Positions 1 through 9,771 of a stretch of 30,025 nucleotides of DNA are shown piece by piece. A program made the translations under genes and the position numbers. Within the stretch, counting starts at the first letter, position 1. Every line of letters starts with the position of its first letter. This stretch comes from a virus, in IMG/VR virus record IMGVR_UViG_3300031578_013317, positions 1 to 30,025 of that record; one strand, 5' to 3'. The notes beneath the pieces were generated by a model. It ran no database searches, was not told the DNA's origin, and was given only the letters and a program-made list of their open reading frames with translations.

Positions 1-321
1 CTATTTTAATAGTGTTATAATAGTATCTAATGTGTCGATGCCTACGTTATTTGCCTTGTCTAGTGCTTCCGAACCCTGTTTGAGTATGGCTGACTCCTCA
101 GGTGTAAATTCAACCTCCCTGGTTAGCGTGTTAAGGTCTATGGTAGTGGAGTATTTAAACCCTACCTCTGTGCGCTGTAGGTTTAAGCTCTTTTGCTCCA
201 ACTCGCTAAAATCCACCTTATCTACAATACTCTTTACTAGCTGCATGGTGGCTACGTTATGCCGCTCTGGCAATATACCTGCGTATATTATAGCCATTCT
301 GTCTTTAAATGTAAGTATCAT
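1..321 (-). CDS. Small phage protein downstream of tail genes, unknown function
   Basis: This complete 106-residue ORF starts at ATG 321 and ends with a stop at the window's first base. It is the last visible gene of the minus-strand tail operon, 11 bp after the large tail protein. It has no signal peptide or membrane segment. It is mixed helical and acidic towards the C-terminus, with an FTPEES segment. I do not recognise the family. Position suggests a tail accessory or fibre-associated protein, which is inference only. Confidence 0.65.
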   Translation of the reverse strand: MILTFKDRMAIIYAGILPERHNVATMQLVKSIVDKVDFSELEQKSLNLQRTEVGFKYSTTIDLNTLTREVEFTPEESAILKQGSEALDKANNVGIDTLDTIITLLK

Positions 322-332
322 ATAAATTGCTT

Positions 333-3300
333 TTAAGTTGCTCTTCTAAATATACCATCATCACTAATATACAACGCTTTTAAATTATTTCCGCCTGAAG
401 TCTTTGGCATATAGAAATAATCTAAATGAATGGAATTTGCGGTCATTTCTGCATACAATCCGTTATTATAATCTATTCTGAACCTGTCCGGTTTAATCGT
501 AGTAGTAGCTGTATTCACACCTAATCGGTATGAATTAAATGTCATTACTGAGCTTTTTACGCTATCAGTGTCAACAAGCTCATCTAACTTGGCCGCATCT
601 TCGCCATTTGAATTAAAGAATTGAAGAGAGTTTGTGCTAGAGTCAATTACTATTCTCTTACCGCTGTTGGCACTCGACAGCTGCGCCTTTGTCATTACTA
701 CAACTCCATTCTTATCGACTCTAAATGGTGCCGTAGCCCTATTGGCGTAGCTATCACCTGCCCAAAATCGTATATCTCCATCACCGCTGGCATTGGACCC
801 GCAAATACCAGCCAAACCAACATCGTTCTCATCGCGCAACTCAATTCTCCTTCGTGCAAAAACTTCACCACTCTGCAATACCCTAAATGGTGCTGTAGCT
901 CGGTTGGCAAACGTTTGACCAGCCCATAACCTTACTTCGCTATCTTGAGTTCCAACGCCGCAAATTCCGGCTATATTATTACCCTCACTACCAAGCAAAA
1001 TTATATCGGAAAGGATTAATCCACCCTCTATGCTTGTATTACCTTCCAGCGCTTTCTTTAGATAAGCCGTCTCGAGGTCAACAGCCTGAGCCTTTCCTTT
1101 AGTAATATACTTATACAACCCTAACACCTCGCTGGCATTCAAGGCTCTGCTGTAGAAACGAGCCTCGTCGAGCAAACCATTAAAGTGATAAGGAACGTCG
1201 TTAGGATCGTAGCCAACAAAAAACTCATTGGAATGATATTGCAGTGTGGCGGTTCGATAGGCGTGTAATATTCCATCTATATAAAGATACATTGTAGTGC
1301 CATCGAAAATACAGGCTGCATGGTGCCATGATCCAAATAGTGTTTTTGTAGAATAAACGTCATACCACGATGCTCCATCACATAACCACCAAGAAATTGT
1401 TCCATTCGGCTGTTGAAATAGGCGGCAAAAAAACGTATTAGCCCATATACCTCCCTCAGTCTGGCCTGCAGCCATCCCAGGAGAGTTAAACCAAACCGAA
1501 AATGAAAATGCAGGAAGTCTGAATTTTGTTGAATCGGCCAAGAGATAACCAGTACCATCGAACTGTCTTGCACTCCCGCTAACACCATCCGCAACTTTAC
1601 TACTACCTCCATACGATTGTAGTGTATTACCATTGCCCGAGCTATCTCTAATTAAATCAGAATCATCATCATCAAACGACCAGTGTGCCATTAGCGAATC
1701 ATCTTTAGGAAAAACAGCATTAGCCTGGTTTAACGCAGCGCTGGCAGTCAGGTTAATGGTTGCACTAATTGTATTGAGCAAATTAAGCTTCTGCGTGTAG
1801 TAAGTCGAGAATATGCCGTTGAACGTTGCCGAATCAATCGTGCTAGTGGTGGCCATCGATGCCAAAAGTGGGGTAATGTAAGCGCTGAGCGCATAGTAAG
1901 CATCGTAGTAGTCATCGTAGCTAAGGTTAAGGTTATCTGCTGCTGATTCAACCTCTGCCACTTCAGCATTAATGGTTTGCCACTCCTTTAAAACGCTATT
2001 TTTTTCGTTCGGAGTCAGCTTGCTGTCGCTAGCAATGTCGAATAGCAGCGCATTGGCAGCATTAGCCGCTGTTTGTGCCGTTGTTATTTCAGTTCCAACA
2101 TCCTTATAAACAGTGCCACTCTTAAATTTAATATTACCCCCAATTTCCTCGGAATCCATATCAAAATAGCAGGCACCTCCTCCGCTCTGTATTCTACCGG
2201 TCTTAATGAATCGGCCATTAATGCTCGTAAACCCAAACAGTAGGCTAATTTGCCTTGCATTATCAATAACGCTCGAAATAACACCACCAAAAAAGTAGTA
2301 ATAGCTGCCCTGGTCTATGTCCATTTGGTTAGCAGAAATAACAACCTGTCCAGTGGTTCCAACCTTTAGGCAAGCAATATATAGGTAGCGTAAATTACTA
2401 TCTGGAATAGTTGAAGTTAAGCCTGTTATTGTCCACGTTTTAACGCTATCGGCAATAGTGAAGTGTGTAAGAACACCATTACCAACCAGCACATTATTGG
2501 CATTCCCCTGGTAGTTGGCCTGAAAGTAGCAGTCGGTATAGAACTGCATTCCCTTATTGCCAACGCTGAGCATAGAAGTTTCAATACTGAGCGGCGCAAG
2601 ATTGGTAGAGTCAAAGTAGCCATCTTGGTCAAAAATGGCATTTTTTAGCTCATCGTTCACTTTCCAGCTGCGCCGTGCCCTCGCCGGGTCGGTAAGCTTA
2701 TTCTGCTTTAGCACAATATCGGTTGCCTCAAGGGTAGTAAGAATTTGCGCCGTAAGGCTAGGTTCTACCGTATCGGCTAGCTCCAAGGTATATTTGTTGG
2801 GGTATACGATATTTTGTGAAACGGTGACTATTCTTATATCCCTATCAATACCTAGCTGGGTGTCGCTAATATGCACATAATCGCCTTCCTTAAAGGTAAA
2901 ACCATACTGCTCAACCCAAAGAGGGTCTACAGTGCATGAGTAGGTAACCTGTGGCTCGCTATTCTGGTTAATGCTTTCCTGTGCCTTTACCAACAACCTA
3001 GCCTCTGCATCATCTACATAGCTCTGAGGCATGTATATATCGAGGAGTATATACTTATCACCAACGCGGGGCTTTAGCGTATCGTTGGGCAACTCGTAGG
3101 CCTGCTCGTTGGTGAACTTAATGAGCGTAAACTTCTTGGTGGTGTGGTTGTAACTCGATAGCTCTAGCTCGTAACCAGCCAAGTCGCCTGTTTGAAAGTG
3201 AACCTTTGCCGTGGTGCCAGGTATGAGGTAAAGGGTATTACCATTACCATCGGTAGCATTTAGGTCGAAGTCCATGCTGCTATCGATAAACTCCAATGTA

Positions 3301-4112
3301 GTGGCCCCAAGCGCTGAGATGGTTCCCGTGCGCTCCGGCTTAATTTCCTCAAAAGTTTCGGTGCTCTCAATTACTCCGTAAACCGCTGTATTCTTTTCGA
3401 TGTATCCGCTGGCCAGCTGTAACCTTGTGGCGTTATTCCGGTAACCCTTAATAAGGTTCTGGTTGCTACCAAAGGCATATAAGCGTGTAACTATATCCTT
3501 GCTGCTAACATTATCGCGGGTAATGCTGTAAAGGCCATTGCCTTGCCCATACGCGAAATTAATTGGCAAAATATCTCCCCGCTTGCCAATATTCACCGTT
3601 TTATCGGCACCAATCCAATACTCAGTAGCCCACTCTTCAGCAATCTTTGTAATGGCTTCCAGAAGGTTATTATTGCTAAAGGTGAGGTTACGCACATCGG
3701 AGGCTATTACGTTGCCAACGGTCCAACCGCTCTGAACCCGGTTCAGGTTCTCCACTATAACCCTAGCCAGTAGCGTGGCATCGCCCATAAGGCTGAAATC
3801 TGCACCGCCAACATAATCGAGGTTATAGGTGTAGTAAAGCATCGAAACTTTGCGAAGCTCATACTCCAATCCCTCAAGTGTGAGGCTATAAACAAATTGA
3901 TTGGTGGCTGTTTTTTCCACCTTAGGCGGCTGGTTAAGGGTAAACTTTTGACCATCGAAAAAGCAGTAATCGCCAACCATAAAGGTAAATGGTGAGGCAA
4001 GGCTAGCCGTAAGGCTCATGGTATGCTCACCCATTACCTTGTGGGTAACGCTATCGCCCTCCGCTGGGTGTATGCTAATAACTACGCTGCCAAGGCGGTA
4101 AATATCTAACAT
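333..4112 (-). CDS. Large phage tail protein (baseplate/fibre) with LamG-like domain
   Basis: This 1259-residue protein is encoded downstream of the tape measure and a distal-tail-like protein, where tail-tip, baseplate or receptor-binding proteins sit. The N-terminal 400 or so residues are beta-rich (opening MLDIYRLGSVVIS) and resemble tail-tip/endopeptidase-type tail proteins. About residues 700-800 are helical. About 805-1000 form a concanavalin/LamG-type fold: HWSFDDD at its start, SFSVWFN, WHHAACIFDG, LYIDG and LLDEARFYSRAL near its end, the usual LamG signature order. After it, two copies of an AGICG...WAG...ANRATAPFRV repeat occur, suggesting a repeated shaft or knob element. LamG domains bind glycans, so host-surface attachment is likely (inference). 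It starts 4 bp after the preceding stop. Confidence 0.85.
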   Translation of the reverse strand: MLDIYRLGSVVISIHPAEGDSVTHKVMGEHTMSLTASLASPFTFMVGDYCFFDGQKFTLNQPPKVEKTATNQFVYSLTLEGLEYELRKVSMLYYTYNLDYVGGADFSLMGDATLLARVIVENLNRVQSGWTVGNVIASDVRNLTFSNNNLLEAITKIAEEWATEYWIGADKTVNIGKRGDILPINFAYGQGNGLYSITRDNVSSKDIVTRLYAFGSNQNLIKGYRNNATRLQLASGYIEKNTAVYGVIESTETFEEIKPERTGTISALGATTLEFIDSSMDFDLNATDGNGNTLYLIPGTTAKVHFQTGDLAGYELELSSYNHTTKKFTLIKFTNEQAYELPNDTLKPRVGDKYILLDIYMPQSYVDDAEARLLVKAQESINQNSEPQVTYSCTVDPLWVEQYGFTFKEGDYVHISDTQLGIDRDIRIVTVSQNIVYPNKYTLELADTVEPSLTAQILTTLEATDIVLKQNKLTDPARARRSWKVNDELKNAIFDQDGYFDSTNLAPLSIETSMLSVGNKGMQFYTDCYFQANYQGNANNVLVGNGVLTHFTIADSVKTWTITGLTSTIPDSNLRYLYIACLKVGTTGQVVISANQMDIDQGSYYYFFGGVISSVIDNARQISLLFGFTSINGRFIKTGRIQSGGGACYFDMDSEEIGGNIKFKSGTVYKDVGTEITTAQTAANAANALLFDIASDSKLTPNEKNSVLKEWQTINAEVAEVESAADNLNLSYDDYYDAYYALSAYITPLLASMATTSTIDSATFNGIFSTYYTQKLNLLNTISATINLTASAALNQANAVFPKDDSLMAHWSFDDDDSDLIRDSSGNGNTLQSYGGSSKVADGVSGSARQFDGTGYLLADSTKFRLPAFSFSVWFNSPGMAAGQTEGGIWANTFFCRLFQQPNGTISWWLCDGASWYDVYSTKTLFGSWHHAACIFDGTTMYLYIDGILHAYRTATLQYHSNEFFVGYDPNDVPYHFNGLLDEARFYSRALNASEVLGLYKYITKGKAQAVDLETAYLKKALEGNTSIEGGLILSDIILLGSEGNNIAGICGVGTQDSEVRLWAGQTFANRATAPFRVLQSGEVFARRRIELRDENDVGLAGICGSNASGDGDIRFWAGDSYANRATAPFRVDKNGVVVMTKAQLSSANSGKRIVIDSSTNSLQFFNSNGEDAAKLDELVDTDSVKSSVMTFNSYRLGVNTATTTIKPDRFRIDYNNGLYAEMTANSIHLDYFYMPKTSGGNNLKALYISDDGIFRRAT

Positions 4113-4116
4113 AGTA

Positions 4117-4764
4117 TTAATCTAAGGTAATATTATCACTAACTGAAAAATTGCTTGTTAATACTCCGGTGCCTCCAACCAGCACGGTATAGGTTCCAAT
4201 AGTGGTATAGGTATGCGTTAGCTCTCCCGTTCCTGTGCTGCTGGTTCCATCACCCCACCACATAGTTACCTTCTTATCGGTATTGGAATTTATGGTTACA
4301 ATGCTAGGTATATCAACAGTTATAATGGCGCTACCCATGCGCAACTCGGGAAGAGGACCAAGCAGCTTAATGCTAAACTCCAAACCTATGCGATTGGCAA
4401 TGGCGCTGGTTAGCTGCTTATATCCGCTAATTTCCTGAAGCAATACAGGGTAAACCTTACCCCTAAGCACGCTGGTAAGAAGGTGATAGCCATCGCCGCT
4501 AAGAAGTATGATTAGCTCGTTAATCTTCTTAACGGCATCCTTAAATGTGGCTTCAACTACCGTTAAATTCATCGAAATATCGAGGGCTTCATACTTAATG
4601 CTCGTGGCTGTATCTACCTCCACACCGCTTTCGTCAGGCCAATTATGCTGCTCTCGTGCCTTCACCTTCGGCATAACGTCCAAACCATCAACGCTGCGAA
4701 CGATGCAGCTGTAAGTTTGAAATAGGTCAAAATCATCAATTAAAAACCGTCCTTTTATTGCCAT
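4117..4764 (-). CDS. Distal-tail-like protein with C-terminal PKD-like domain
   Basis: This 215-residue protein lies between the tape measure and the large tail protein, the usual place of a distal tail (Dit-like) or baseplate hub component. The N-terminal 140 residues have no clear signature. From about residue 150, the pattern VTMWWGDG followed by LTHTYTTIGTYTV is the classic PKD-type beta-sandwich (WGDG turn, then THTY and GTYTV strands). A PKD fold on a tail protein would fit carbohydrate or surface contact. The spacing is 4 bp to the downstream gene and 1 bp from the tape measure stop. The Dit assignment comes from position; the PKD-like fold is seen in the sequence. Confidence 0.7.
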   Translation of the reverse strand: MAIKGRFLIDDFDLFQTYSCIVRSVDGLDVMPKVKAREQHNWPDESGVEVDTATSIKYEALDISMNLTVVEATFKDAVKKINELIILLSGDGYHLLTSVLRGKVYPVLLQEISGYKQLTSAIANRIGLEFSIKLLGPLPELRMGSAIITVDIPSIVTINSNTDKKVTMWWGDGTSSTGTGELTHTYTTIGTYTVLVGGTGVLTSNFSVSDNITLD

Positions 4765-4765
4765 A

Positions 4766-7700
4766 TTATTTACCTATTGCTCGTAAATCGTTAAATGTTG
4801 TAACACCTGTTGGACCATGCAAAGGGCTTATTGGGTTAGTGGTTCCTGTTTTGCTCAGCAGCGCAACCATGTTAAGGGTGTTGTTCTGAATTGCCATTAA
4901 AATATCGTTGGCCTGTAGCGTTAGCTCTCGTATTCCGGCAAGGCTATCGCCCATGCTGGCCATTCCAGCGCCAAGCGTATCGCTAAGCATATCGGCGGGC
5001 GTTTGAAAGGCTGCCGCAAGGTCGCTGTTAAAGCTCCCGGTAACGGCTGCCGCAATATCGGCCACGTGTATGCGTATGGCTCCCAATTGCCCGGCCAATA
5101 GGTCGGCGCTCTGCTGGTCCATCCCCTGAATTGCTCCGCTAAGTGTGCCAGCACTGGTGCCTGTGGTGGCAAACAGGTCGGGAAACATATCTTGCAGCTC
5201 CTTATACTTCTGGTCGAGAAGGTTAACGCTGGCTGTATACTCATTGGTAAGAGCAAGGCGCTCCTTGGTGCTTAGCGAACCATCGGCAAATGCGTTGGCA
5301 AAATCGGTGTAAAACTGCTCCATCTGCTTGCTCACCACCTCTGTCTTGAATCCTTCAAGAACAGCATTTTTAAGCAGGTCGGTGAGCTTCTTGCTAAAGT
5401 CCTCCGCACTGTTGGTAGCGGTGCTAAATGCCTCTACTATGCCATCTACAAGGCTATCGTAGCTGGTGCCTGTTAACCCCTCTGCCCAGGTGTTAAAGTA
5501 TTCCTTCTGCTTTTCCTGTAAGGTAATCCATTGTTCATATAATCCTTGCAAACGTTCTTTTTGCTGACCAGCAGCAGCATCAATTACCTTAGTCCAATCT
5601 GCGTTTGTAAAGTCCTTAAAATCCTTACTATTTAGAAGAGCTCGTATATCTGCAAGTTGCTTTTGGCCTTCATCTGTTGTTCCAAGGATGTTGGTGAATT
5701 TTTCCTTCATAAAATCATTCATCAATACAGCCTTGGTATCGTTTATTTTACTGGTAAACGCCTTTAGCTCGTTTTCAAGGTCCGTCGTGGTCTTACTGAA
5801 CGCATCAGCAGTTTCCTGTATAGCATCGGCATAGCCAGCACTCTTTTGCAATCCCTGAAGTAACTCAGTAAGCCTTATTTGTCTTTCCAGTGCAGCATTT
5901 GTATCGTTTATAGCCTCAGTTAGCCTTGCCGTTTTTTCGGCCTCTTTTTCGGCCCACGATTTACCATTACCCGTAAGCAACTTCTGAACTGTCAAAACAA
6001 CCTGCACCATTCCAGCCGCTACTTGTGCGTAGTTTTTGCTAGAAATTCCAGCCATAATATCACCAACACCACCCGCTAAGTTGCTCATGTTACCAAGCAT
6101 CTCGGCCATTCCCTTATTGGTTCCCTCCATTAGCTGGCTCATAGAACCCAAAACACCCGCTACCTGCTGCATGGCCTCCGGCGTTTTTTTGCCCAACTCT
6201 TGCTCGGCACTGCTTAGCTGCTCAGTAAATTTTAATCGCTCATTATCGGTAATTTTCGAGGCCTCCAACTCTTTCTTAAGTCGAGAAATATAGTCGCGCA
6301 ACTGCCTGGCACCCATTTGCTGAATGTTATCGAATACCCACTTGTAGGAGTCAACCTTCTTCCCATTTGCCTCATCGAGCGCGGCAAGCTCCTCCTTCAT
6401 CTTTTTATCGTTCTCAGCTGCCTCAGTATTGTAACCTGCAATGGTAAGCCTTAACCATTCATTGCTATATTGTTGAATTATAGCGGCTCTTTTCTGCTCG
6501 TAGCTCTGGTATTCTTTAACCAGGTCGTTAAGCTGGTCACGCTGTGCCTTGGCAACATCGTGCTGCTCCTTGGCAATGAGCTGCTGGCTGGCAATACCGG
6601 TAGGGGTATTTCCCAACTTTTTAGCCTCTTCTGCTTTTTTTGAAAGGTAATCTTGGTATGCAAAAAGATCCGCTTTATATAAATCCTTAGCATCGGAAAT
6701 ACTTTGCTTCAGCTGGTCAATATCTGTTTTATCCGCTGTTTTCTTAGGTTCCTGAATTTTCAACTTATCCAACTCAGCCCGTTTGGCAATAATTTGATTA
6801 GCCAGGCTATTGAGCTCAGCCGTATTGCCCCTATCGGTGGCTTGGTTGCGCTTCTGCTCAAGAGAACTTATTTCATCTTCCAGCGCCTTAATGGTGTTGG
6901 TTATGACGACGGTTCCATTGGCGTTGGCTCCAAAGAAGTCGCTCAACGATTTTTCGGCACCGCTATACTCCTCCTTAATGGCGGCTATGGATGTTTTTGT
7001 TTCATTCAGCTGAGCAGTTACATCATTTACGGCTTGGCCTTTCTTTGCCTGAAAGCTCATTGCTCCCTGCATGGCATAGCTGCTATTTGCTTTTCTTAAT
7101 TCAGCTGTTACCTTTTGAGCTTCGTTAAATTCATCCTGTGCCTTTTTGAGCGACCTTGTTCGGTCCAACTCATCGGCCCATAGCTGCGAAAGCTCCTTCT
7201 TGAGCGATTCTGCCTTAATCTGTAGCTCCAGCTGCTTTAGGTAGTTTTGAACCGCTACCGTATTCTCGTTAATTACCTTCCCCTCCTTGCTCAGCTCAGC
7301 GGTGTAGCCTGGTATCTGCTCCTTGAGCATTTTAATGGCATCTAAACGCTGCTTATCGCTTAGGCTTTGCTTATGAACGGTTTCAAGTAGAAGTTCAATT
7401 TCTCCCTTTTGTTTTCCAAACTCTACGCTGGCATCGCTGTAGGCCTTATTTATTAACTTTTGCGATTGAGTAATCTCATCGTTCTTTCCGGCATACTGGC
7501 TAAGGATGGTAATTAGTCCGGCAATTCCGGCAATGGCAATGGCGTATGGGTTGGCCAATACCGACTTGTTAAACATCATTTGGTTTGCCGTGGCAAAACC
7601 TACCGCCTTGGCCATCTCAAAGTATTCCTTGGCCATGGTGGCGGCTAAGGCTACTTTTTGCGCCACAGCGGTTAGTATTACCGCTGCCTTGTAGGCTCCA

Positions 7701-8572
7701 TAGGTTGCTACCAGCACCTTGAGCACCTTTACCACCTCGCCGTAGTTATCCACAATTGCGGTGGCTCCGGTTATGGTGCTTGCAAGAAAACCTTCATTTT
7801 TTGTTCCAATGTCGTTAAGCATCCTATCCCAAGCATCCTGTAGGTTGCTCACCATTCCGGTGAGGCTCTTGCTCTGCTTCTCCATCATGCCAGCAAAAAT
7901 GCCTCCGGTGTTGGTAAGGTTCTCAATAACCTTACGCACATCATCAAAGCCTACCTTACCATCGCTAACCATTTTAGTTATTACGGTATCGGTAACGCCA
8001 AACTGTTTGCTTATCTCGTGAATCATTGGTATACCAGCCTCGGTAAATTGGCGAAGGTCGTCGCCCATGAGCTTACCCTTGGCCTTTACCTGCCCGTAGG
8101 CGGTTATTAGCCTATCAATTGGCACGCTGAATCCTGCCGATACATCGCCAAGGCGCTTGAGCGTATCAATTACATCTTCCTGAGAAACTTGAAACGCTAA
8201 CAGCTGCTTAGCGCCTTGCCCAACCTGTGTTAAGGTGAATGGCGTTTTGGCGGCTAGGTCCACCACCTGCGCCATAAGCCGGTCGGAGTCGGCCTTATTG
8301 CCTAGCATGGTTTCAAAGGCAATATTCATCTGTTGAAATTCACCCCTAACGCTTACCAGCTGCCCAACAAAACCCTTGGCAGCTTCAAACGAAAAGTAGG
8401 CGGCCATTCCCGCAATGGCGGTCTTAAAGGCGCTGTTCATTCGGTCGGCTTCACTCACTGCTGAGTTGCCTACGCCATGTAGCTGGCTGCGCATCTTGGC
8501 AGTTTCCTCGTTAAAGTTCATGTTCTTTAACAGGAATTCAACATCGATAGGTCCTAAAGTTTCTCCGGCCAT
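4766..8572 (-). CDS. Tail tape measure protein
   Basis: This 1268-residue protein sets tail length by spanning the tail tube lumen. The N-terminal region (about residues 80-210) matches the tape-measure N-terminal family: FETMLGNKADSDRL, AAKTPFTL, then RLITAYGQVKAKGKL and LRQFTEAGIPMI. A hydrophobic stretch follows at about 285-360 (KVLVATYGAYKAAVILTAVA and AIAIAGIAGLITIL). Long coiled-coil helices fill about 370-750, and a smaller hydrophobic/glycine-rich segment lies near 840-880. It is by far the longest helical gene of the operon and follows the chaperone pair, the conserved order in tailed phages. ATG 8572 lies 4 bp after the stop of the chaperone extension frame. Confidence 0.93.
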   Translation of the reverse strand: MAGETLGPIDVEFLLKNMNFNEETAKMRSQLHGVGNSAVSEADRMNSAFKTAIAGMAAYFSFEAAKGFVGQLVSVRGEFQQMNIAFETMLGNKADSDRLMAQVVDLAAKTPFTLTQVGQGAKQLLAFQVSQEDVIDTLKRLGDVSAGFSVPIDRLITAYGQVKAKGKLMGDDLRQFTEAGIPMIHEISKQFGVTDTVITKMVSDGKVGFDDVRKVIENLTNTGGIFAGMMEKQSKSLTGMVSNLQDAWDRMLNDIGTKNEGFLASTITGATAIVDNYGEVVKVLKVLVATYGAYKAAVILTAVAQKVALAATMAKEYFEMAKAVGFATANQMMFNKSVLANPYAIAIAGIAGLITILSQYAGKNDEITQSQKLINKAYSDASVEFGKQKGEIELLLETVHKQSLSDKQRLDAIKMLKEQIPGYTAELSKEGKVINENTVAVQNYLKQLELQIKAESLKKELSQLWADELDRTRSLKKAQDEFNEAQKVTAELRKANSSYAMQGAMSFQAKKGQAVNDVTAQLNETKTSIAAIKEEYSGAEKSLSDFFGANANGTVVITNTIKALEDEISSLEQKRNQATDRGNTAELNSLANQIIAKRAELDKLKIQEPKKTADKTDIDQLKQSISDAKDLYKADLFAYQDYLSKKAEEAKKLGNTPTGIASQQLIAKEQHDVAKAQRDQLNDLVKEYQSYEQKRAAIIQQYSNEWLRLTIAGYNTEAAENDKKMKEELAALDEANGKKVDSYKWVFDNIQQMGARQLRDYISRLKKELEASKITDNERLKFTEQLSSAEQELGKKTPEAMQQVAGVLGSMSQLMEGTNKGMAEMLGNMSNLAGGVGDIMAGISSKNYAQVAAGMVQVVLTVQKLLTGNGKSWAEKEAEKTARLTEAINDTNAALERQIRLTELLQGLQKSAGYADAIQETADAFSKTTTDLENELKAFTSKINDTKAVLMNDFMKEKFTNILGTTDEGQKQLADIRALLNSKDFKDFTNADWTKVIDAAAGQQKERLQGLYEQWITLQEKQKEYFNTWAEGLTGTSYDSLVDGIVEAFSTATNSAEDFSKKLTDLLKNAVLEGFKTEVVSKQMEQFYTDFANAFADGSLSTKERLALTNEYTASVNLLDQKYKELQDMFPDLFATTGTSAGTLSGAIQGMDQQSADLLAGQLGAIRIHVADIAAAVTGSFNSDLAAAFQTPADMLSDTLGAGMASMGDSLAGIRELTLQANDILMAIQNNTLNMVALLSKTGTTNPISPLHGPTGVTTFNDLRAIGK

Positions 8573-8576
8573 GGTA

Positions 8577-8864
8577 TTATGCTCCTAAAAATTCTTCCAG
8601 CTCTTCAGCTGTATCAAGCGTTTTTTTCTTCTTATCGTAAACGTAGCGTGGTGCATCGGCTAGCATCATCTGTATGTTTGCCCAGCTCACCTGCCATAGT
8701 ATGTAGCCAACGCTCCAACCGGTTGCGGTGGCTATGCTCCAAATTAATCCCCAGGGGCTATGGAGGCCTTCAGAGTGGCCCTTTAACTCCCCTTCTCCTC
8801 CTGGCTCAGGTTCCTCTTCATCATGTTCACCGCCGGTAGCAACCTGATAATATTCATAAAATCT
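8577..8864 (-). CDS. Tail assembly chaperone C-terminal extension (-1 frame, likely programmed frameshift)
   Basis: This 95-codon open frame lies in the -1 frame relative to the chaperone gene and is too poorly initiated to be seen as a normal ORF. It opens right after a TAA in its own frame at 8865-8867 and ends at 8577. It contains no ATG before an internal MMLADAPRYV. The peptide runs through an acidic DEEEPEPGGEGE stretch to SPWGLIWSIATATGW, SVGYILWQVSW and MMLADAPRYVYDKKKK. That is a pattern I associate with T-type extensions of tail chaperones. The chaperone frame stops at 8783-8785, so slippage must fall between 8864 and 8785. Candidates are the GGGG at AAG-GGG two codons before the stop, or the TTTT at GAT-TTT near 8860. 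The exact slip site is uncertain. Confidence 0.72.
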   Translation of the reverse strand, partial: RFYEYYQVATGGEHDEEEPEPGGEGELKGHSEGLHSPWGLIWSIATATGWSVGYILWQVSWANIQMMLADAPRYVYDKKKKTLDTAEELEEFLGA

Positions 8865-9262
8865 TTAAGCCCTCCCTGCATGGTAACAATTACAAGCAGC
8901 TCATACAGCCTCTTTGCTGGTAACTTCCAAAGGAGGTAGCGGCCAAGTAGTGCGCTAAAAAGCCTAATGCTCCACTTGCTATTAAATACCGCCATGGCTA
9001 CGGTGCTGGCAATATACTTGCCGTGCAGGCTCACCAACCGGTAGGCTTCGGTAACGTCTCCGGCATCGAGGCCGGTGGTATCAATCCCCATGGATAGGTA
9101 GCGGCTACTCATAGCTATGAGCGTGCCTGCCTTGCTTGGGTAAATGGTAAACCCAATCTCCTTTTTGCCAATTACGCGTAAAAGAAAAGGGGCGGGGATT
9201 GTAAACCTTACGCCCCTTTCCAATAGGGTATCGGCAGCTTGCTGCTGAACCTTTTGCTCCAT
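8783..9262 (-). CDS. Tail assembly chaperone (gpG-like)
   Basis: This 159-residue cytoplasmic protein is expected to keep the tape measure soluble during tail assembly. It sits between tail tube and tape measure, the conserved chaperone position. The start was taken at ATG 9262, which overlaps the TAA of the tube gene (TAATG), rather than an upstream codon at 9328 inside that gene. The sequence is mostly helical and includes VRFTIPAPFLLRVIGKKEIGF early on and a hydrophobic segment LYELLVIVTMQ. Its last codons (EEKGS) overlap the -1 frame described at 8577-8864, so the gene probably yields a short G form and a longer GT form. Family assignment rests on position and frame architecture more than on motifs. 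Confidence 0.72.
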   Translation of the reverse strand: MEQKVQQQAADTLLERGVRFTIPAPFLLRVIGKKEIGFTIYPSKAGTLIAMSSRYLSMGIDTTGLDAGDVTEAYRLVSLHGKYIASTVAMAVFNSKWSIRLFSALLGRYLLWKLPAKRLYELLVIVTMQGGLKDFMNIIRLLPAVNMMKRNLSQEEKGS

Positions 9263-9771
9263 TATGCTGCTGGAGGTGTAATAGTTAAAGGAGCAGTATC
9301 GGCCAAGGTTGGGGTCATTACTCGGCACTGAATATCTACCAGCGCAACGCCTGTTTTGCTCAACTTGGCGTTTAACTTAGCAATAATTTGAGCACGAACA
9401 ATGCTCATAACTATGCCAGTTTTGGTGGTAACTTTTACGCTTCGCTGAATGTCCTCGGCGGTAGCAGGGGCTTCCCAAACGGTGTTTGGAGCAGTGCCGG
9501 TAACTGTTCCACCAAGCACCTTTACAAGCGTTTCGGGCGTGTAGTCCATAATGCTGAACTTCAGGGTTGTTTTTCCCTTCTGCATAATGGTTTCGATTGG
9601 ATCATCATCTTCCTCACTCTCAATGTCGGTAAGGGTAGGATCATCCTGCATGAGCTCGGCGCTGTCCTTATAGGTTTTGCCAAGCACGGCAAGGGTGGTG
9701 CCCATTGCTCCGGTTGCACCAATAGGGCCAATCTCTATCGAGGTTATGCCAATACTTCTTTTTTCAGACAT
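9262..9771 (-). CDS. Probable major tail tube protein
   Basis: This 169-residue beta-rich protein precedes the tail chaperones, the position of the tail tube subunit. It opens MSEKRSIGITSIEIGPIGA, followed by an acidic linker (IESEEDDDPIE). It then has alternating beta strands such as TTLKFSIMDYTPETLVKVLG and a repeat-like VTGTAPNTVWEAP, consistent with tube proteins of long-tailed phages. No sheath gene is seen, which argues for a non-contractile tail, unlike Mu itself (inference). ATG 9771 overlaps the preceding stop (TAATG), giving translational coupling. An alternative is a minor tail protein of the same fold. Confidence 0.6.
   Translation of the reverse strand: MSEKRSIGITSIEIGPIGATGAMGTTLAVLGKTYKDSAELMQDDPTLTDIESEEDDDPIETIMQKGKTTLKFSIMDYTPETLVKVLGGTVTGTAPNTVWEAPATAEDIQRSVKVTTKTGIVMSIVRAQIIAKLNAKLSKTGVALVDIQCRVMTPTLADTAPLTITPPAA

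Noticed and set aside
698-910. Other-frame ORFs over the tail protein, tape measure and terminase genes
   Set aside because: They are shadows of long well-supported genes and have no recognisable domain or start context.
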